64,000 nucleotides of DNA, from NCBI GenBank assembly GCA_023014365.1, contig JAEBUN010000005.1:2046001-2110000 (forward strand), read 5' to 3'. Positions 61,325 to 64,000 of the stretch are shown here, piece after piece. The first letter of the stretch is position 1. The number at the start of each line of letters is the position of its first letter. This DNA comes from Lepiota brunneoincarnata. Its lineage: Eukaryota > Basidiomycota > Agaricomycetes > Agaricales > Agaricaceae. The notes beneath the pieces were generated by a model. The model ran no database searches. It saw only the letters and a list, made by a program, of their open reading frames with translations, and was not told the origin of the DNA. Both the position numbers and the translations under genes were made by a program.

Positions 61325-62278
61325 ATGGCTATTCCCTGCAACAAACTCAGTCCAAACTGGTCTAGGCAAGAGTCCTATTGAGCACATCATGAAAGAAGTT
61401 GATCAAGATGAGGAAAACAATAAAGGAGGACAATCCTCCATGCTATCTTCTCAGAATAATAATCAATAATTGACTAAATCACCCCTGGGAAGCTGAACAA
61501 TGCTGTTCAAGCTACCCAATTCATCAAGCCTATCTTTCCTACTCCTGTCACACTTCAAACAATCTGAAATATGCTCAAGAAGAACAATTCTGGTTTGTTG
61601 TTAAGACTAAATGGTCTCTTCCTAAGAAGCAATGCTGAATTGCTTCACTTCAAATTGCCTACAAGCACAAGGATTGGACAGTAAAAGTTGGAAAATGATA
61701 TTATGCACAGATGAAACAAAAATCAACAAGCTTGGGTCATATAAAAAGATGTATAAGGGGAGAAAGGACTCTCAGACAAGACTATTATACCTACTGTTAA
61801 GCATGAAGGTGATAGTAATATTATGGTATGGCTGGCTATGAGATGGAAAGGAGTAGGAATCCTAGTGGAGGTTGAGGGGATTATAAATATAGAGCAGTAC
61901 TCTGAGATTTTGGAGCATGGGATGGTGAACAGCTTTGAAACTTTGGAGATAGAGGAGGAAGAGTAGGTATTCCAGTAGGACAATGACCCAAAATACAAGT
62001 CTAAAAGGGCAATAGAGTGGTTTGAAGATAACAATATGCAAATTCTACTATAGCCTGCACAATCCCCTGACCCCAATTCCATTGAACACCTCTGGATATC
62101 CCCAAAGGACTGGTTGAAGGGATATGAGAAACCACCTGAGGGAATACATGAATTATGGGACAGGTTGGTGGTAAAGTGGAATGGGATTGCTGCAGAAAGG
62201 TGTCAAAAACTTACAGAAAGCATCCCCAGAAGGCTCAAGGCAGTTATCAAGGCAAAAGGAGACTACACAATGTATTAA
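61325..62278 (+). pseudogene. Decayed Tc1-type transposase of the nested element
   Basis: The frame can be followed from an ATG at 61325 to a TAA at 62276-62278, but with several stops and shifts. Recognisable pieces are WKMILCTDETKINKLGSYKK (first catalytic Asp in CTDE), DNDPKYKSKRAIEWFEDNN (second Asp) and PAQSPDPNSIEHLW (final Glu). These are the hallmark of Tc1-type DDE transposases. In-frame stops occur, for example before the DNDP block and before PAQSP, so no active enzyme can be made. Confidence 0.8.
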
Positions 62279-62290
62279 TTAGGAAAATAA

Positions 62291-62506
62291 CAGAGGGTCA
62301 AAAAACTGTCCCACTGAGTTAATATTTTAAATGATTAATTGATCCATAACCTCTTGGACAAATCACATGGTCTAAACGGATTCAGGATCCCAATATGCTA
62401 TATTATCATTGTCTATTTTCCCAAGTATTTATGTAATCACCTTGGTCCACTATTAGCTGATCTTTCCAAATGGTGAAAATATTGGGACAGTTTTTTGACC
62501 CACTAG
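62291..62506. repeat. Right long terminal inverted repeat of the nested element
   Basis: This is the inverse partner of 60915-61129. It opens cagagggtcaaaaaactgtc and closes gacagttttttgacccact, then ag before the TA. The shared internal blocks, such as the one around ggaccaaggtgatta and its inverse, make the relation unmistakable. Confidence 0.85.
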
Positions 62507-62508
62507 TA

Positions 62509-63748
62509 CAGTAACAAAAGTTTTGTGAAAACAACAAAGACAAACAATGCATTAATTGTTAAAAATATTCACTACACTACCACAACTGCATCTAAAAATA
62601 TGTTAATATTTTGTATGGTGGCCCTTGGCCTCATAGACTGCCTGAGCACAATCAGGCATGCTCTTAACCAGGTTGTTAATATAATTTATATCAATCATCC
62701 TCCACTCCTCCTGAATTGCCTCCCAAAGTTTGTCAAGGTTTTGGGGGATTTCCGCTCAGTCATTTATTCTGAGTTTGAGGTATCTTCATACATGTTCGAT
62801 GGGATTGAGGTCTAGTGACTGAGCTGGGTGTGGAAGTTCATTGATGAGATGGGAATTGTGGAATTGTCAGGTGATCTTTGCCTGGTGGACTAGAGCTCCA
62901 TCTTTCACTGCTACCTGCCCCCTCTCCTCTGATAAATTCCCATAAAAATCCCATAATGGTCCACTAAGGATGAGGCTAATATAATCTGCAGCTGTCCTTG
63001 CATCCTTGGGTATACAAACCAGTGGACCAAGTTTTCCATGTGCCATGCACCCCATATCATAAGACTCTGTCTTCCAGACTTGAAAGGAAGTAGGGGTTAA
63101 ACACCTTTCTGTGTACCTCTCACCAGGTCTCCTCCATACCCAAACCACCTTTGAACTCTTTCCAATCTCCACAGAAGTCTCATCTGTCCAAATCACATAT
63201 CTCCAGTCCTCCTCCATCCACCTCTGATATTCTCTTGCCCATACCATCCTGCCTTTGACATGGGAGGCTTAAGAAATGGTTTCTTGCAGAAATGTGTTGG
63301 CTAAGACCCAATTGATACCTAATGGCATGCCAGATAGTGTGGGGATGAGCAGGGGAGTTGAGAAAAAGTGTTTATTGTATGGGTAATCTTGCAGAGAGTT
63401 AGGCATCTATTTCTCTTCAGCACAATTTGAATGTGTTGCATTGCCCTGTCATCCAATAAGGAAGGTCTCCCAGACCTGGGAGCATCCTCATGATGACCCT
63501 GCTCTTTGTGCCTATGGATAACCCAATAGACAGTGGAAATGTGGACTCCAAAGAAATTAGCAATTTCACAAGCAGGAATACCCTTCTGATGCCTTGCACA
63601 TATCAGGGAGTGTAGTTCAGGGACAGTATTCTTTTGTCCAGCTATTTTTGGCATGTAGGGTGGAGTTGTTGATCAGTGGGAATATTTTTCATTTATTGTT
63701 AAATGAGGTCATGTGACAGATTTTCACAAAACTTTTGCTACTCTACTG
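62509..63748 (-). mobile_element. Tc1/mariner-type element copy B, same family as copy A
   Basis: A full-length 1,240-base element starts cagtaacaaaagttttgtga and ends with the inverse ttgctactctactg, flanked by TA at 62507-62508 and 63749-63750. The left end lacks about six bases relative to the right end and to copy A. It lies directly next to the nested element, sharing the TA between them, and both sit at one position inside copy A. It has two CpGs (62753, 62797). Confidence 0.85.
62603..63654 (-). pseudogene. Broken Tc1-type transposase of copy B
   Basis: The start at 63654 gives MPKIAGQKNTVPELHSLICA and a helix-turn-helix region, IPACEIANFFGVHISTVYWV, then HEDAPRSGRPSLLDDRA, a typical two-part DNA-binding domain. 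Frame shifts occur near 63330 and 63245. The catalytic part continues with WTDETSVEIGKSSKVVWVWR, VKDGALVHQAKI, then after a stop SLDLNPIEHV, and ends before TAA at 62603-62605. The order HTH-D-D-E and the PIEHVW motif identify a Tc1-type enzyme; it cannot be functional as it stands. Confidence 0.82.
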
Positions 63749-63750
63749 TA

Positions 63751-63868
63751 TATATCAGGAAGCATAGTTCAGAGACAGTATTCTTCTTTCCAGCTATTTT
63801 TGGCATGTAAGATATAGTTGTTGATTAATGGGAATTTTTTTCATTTGTTCTTAAATGAGGTCATGTGA
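63751..63868 (-). mobile_element. Copy A, right part (5' end of transposase), truncated
   Basis: This resumes copy A after the double insertion: tatatcaggaagcatagttc follows on from gatgctttgta at 60914 when compared with the uninterrupted copy B. It holds the start of the transposase (ATG at about 63805 on the minus strand, MPKIAGK). It ends without its terminal inverted repeat and passes straight into an inverted copy. Confidence 0.75.
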
Positions 63869-64000
63869 TCTCATTTAACAATGAACAACCATACCCTACA
63901 TGCCAAAAATAGCTGGAAAGAAGAATACTGTCCCTGAACTATGCTCTCTGATATGTGTAAAGCATCAGGGGGGTATTCCTGCTTGTAAAATCACTGATTT
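63869..64000 (+). mobile_element. Inverted copy C of the same Tc1-type family, cut by the window edge
   Basis: On the plus strand an ATG at 63899 gives MPKIAGKKNTVPELCSLICV followed by the start of the helix-turn-helix region (GIPACKI), the same protein as copies A and B but in the opposite orientation. Its own terminal repeat is missing at the junction with copy A, so the two copies form an inverted pair. The rest lies beyond the window. Confidence 0.75.

Larger units (their letters stand above)
60915..62506 (+). mobile_element. Nested Tc1/mariner-type element with 215-base terminal inverted repeats
   Basis: A 1,592-base element starts cagtgggtcaaaaaactgtc and ends with its inverse, gacagttttttgacccact, flanked by TA on both sides (60913-60914 and 62507-62508). 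Its two ends match in inverse over about 215 bases, and about ten further bases match inward of them. The interior encodes a decayed transposase on the plus strand. Its termini differ from those of copies A and B, so it is a different family that jumped into copy A. Only one CpG remains (62377-62378). Confidence 0.85.

Noticed and set aside
59821..64000. CRISPR-like or tandem array in the repeat-rich end
   Set aside because: The repeats are dispersed and inverted transposon copies with TA target sites, not short regularly spaced repeats.

Overview
This is a stretch of filamentous basidiomycete chromosome, most likely an agaricomycete. The evidence is dense gene packing, several short introns per gene (about 45-60 bases, GT..AG), alternating strands, and a gene set typical of these fungi: a DYRK-family kinase, a Hook dynein adaptor, a Zn2Cys6 regulator, a fasciclin protein and a HeLo/MLKL-like kinase. 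The species cannot be named from the sequence. No tRNA, rRNA or CRISPR array was recognised.

Layout. 1-20.6 kb: 3' end of mitochondrial endonuclease G; mitoribosomal mL46 divergent from V-ATPase subunit H; TRAPPC13; mitochondrial YME2 divergent from a Hook protein; an FG nucleoporin of nuclear-basket type; RNA 3'-phosphate cyclase converging on the flippase subunit CDC50. 20.6-34 kb: MCM-binding protein converging on a phosphoglucomutase/phosphopentomutase; mitoribosomal uL15m converging on splicing factor PRP38; a two-PHD Rco1-like chromatin protein; tRNA dimethylallyltransferase. 34-48 kb: a two-domain fasciclin protein; V-ATPase subunit A divergent from proteasome ATPase RPT1; a mitochondrial pyruvate/branched-chain dehydrogenase kinase; a long DYRK kinase. 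48-59.4 kb: an intronless Zn2Cys6 regulator; a HeLo/MLKL-like kinase-fold protein; an ING-type PHD protein converging on kinetochore NUF2; NUF2 divergent from a Sgs1/BLM-type RecQ helicase.

59.8-64 kb is different. It is AT-rich, almost free of CpG, and made of nested, broken Tc1/mariner-type transposons. One element (copy A) carries two others in the same TA target (a 1.6-kb element with 215-base inverted ends, and a second copy of A's own family). The outer element then folds back into an inverted copy that runs off the window.

The genes are mostly single-copy housekeeping functions and do not form one pathway, although there are small themes: two V1 subunits, four mitochondrial proteins, and several genome-maintenance and division genes (MCMBP, NUF2, RecQ, DYRK). 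The item most worth following is the kinase-fold gene at 49.5-52.0 kb. It joins a HeLo/MLKL-like membrane-active helical bundle to a kinase domain whose catalytic-loop aspartate is replaced by asparagine, and its reading frame depends on two microexons of 5 and 8 bases. Single-base frame breaks in otherwise well conserved genes (V-ATPase H, dehydrogenase kinase) look like assembly indels but should be checked.
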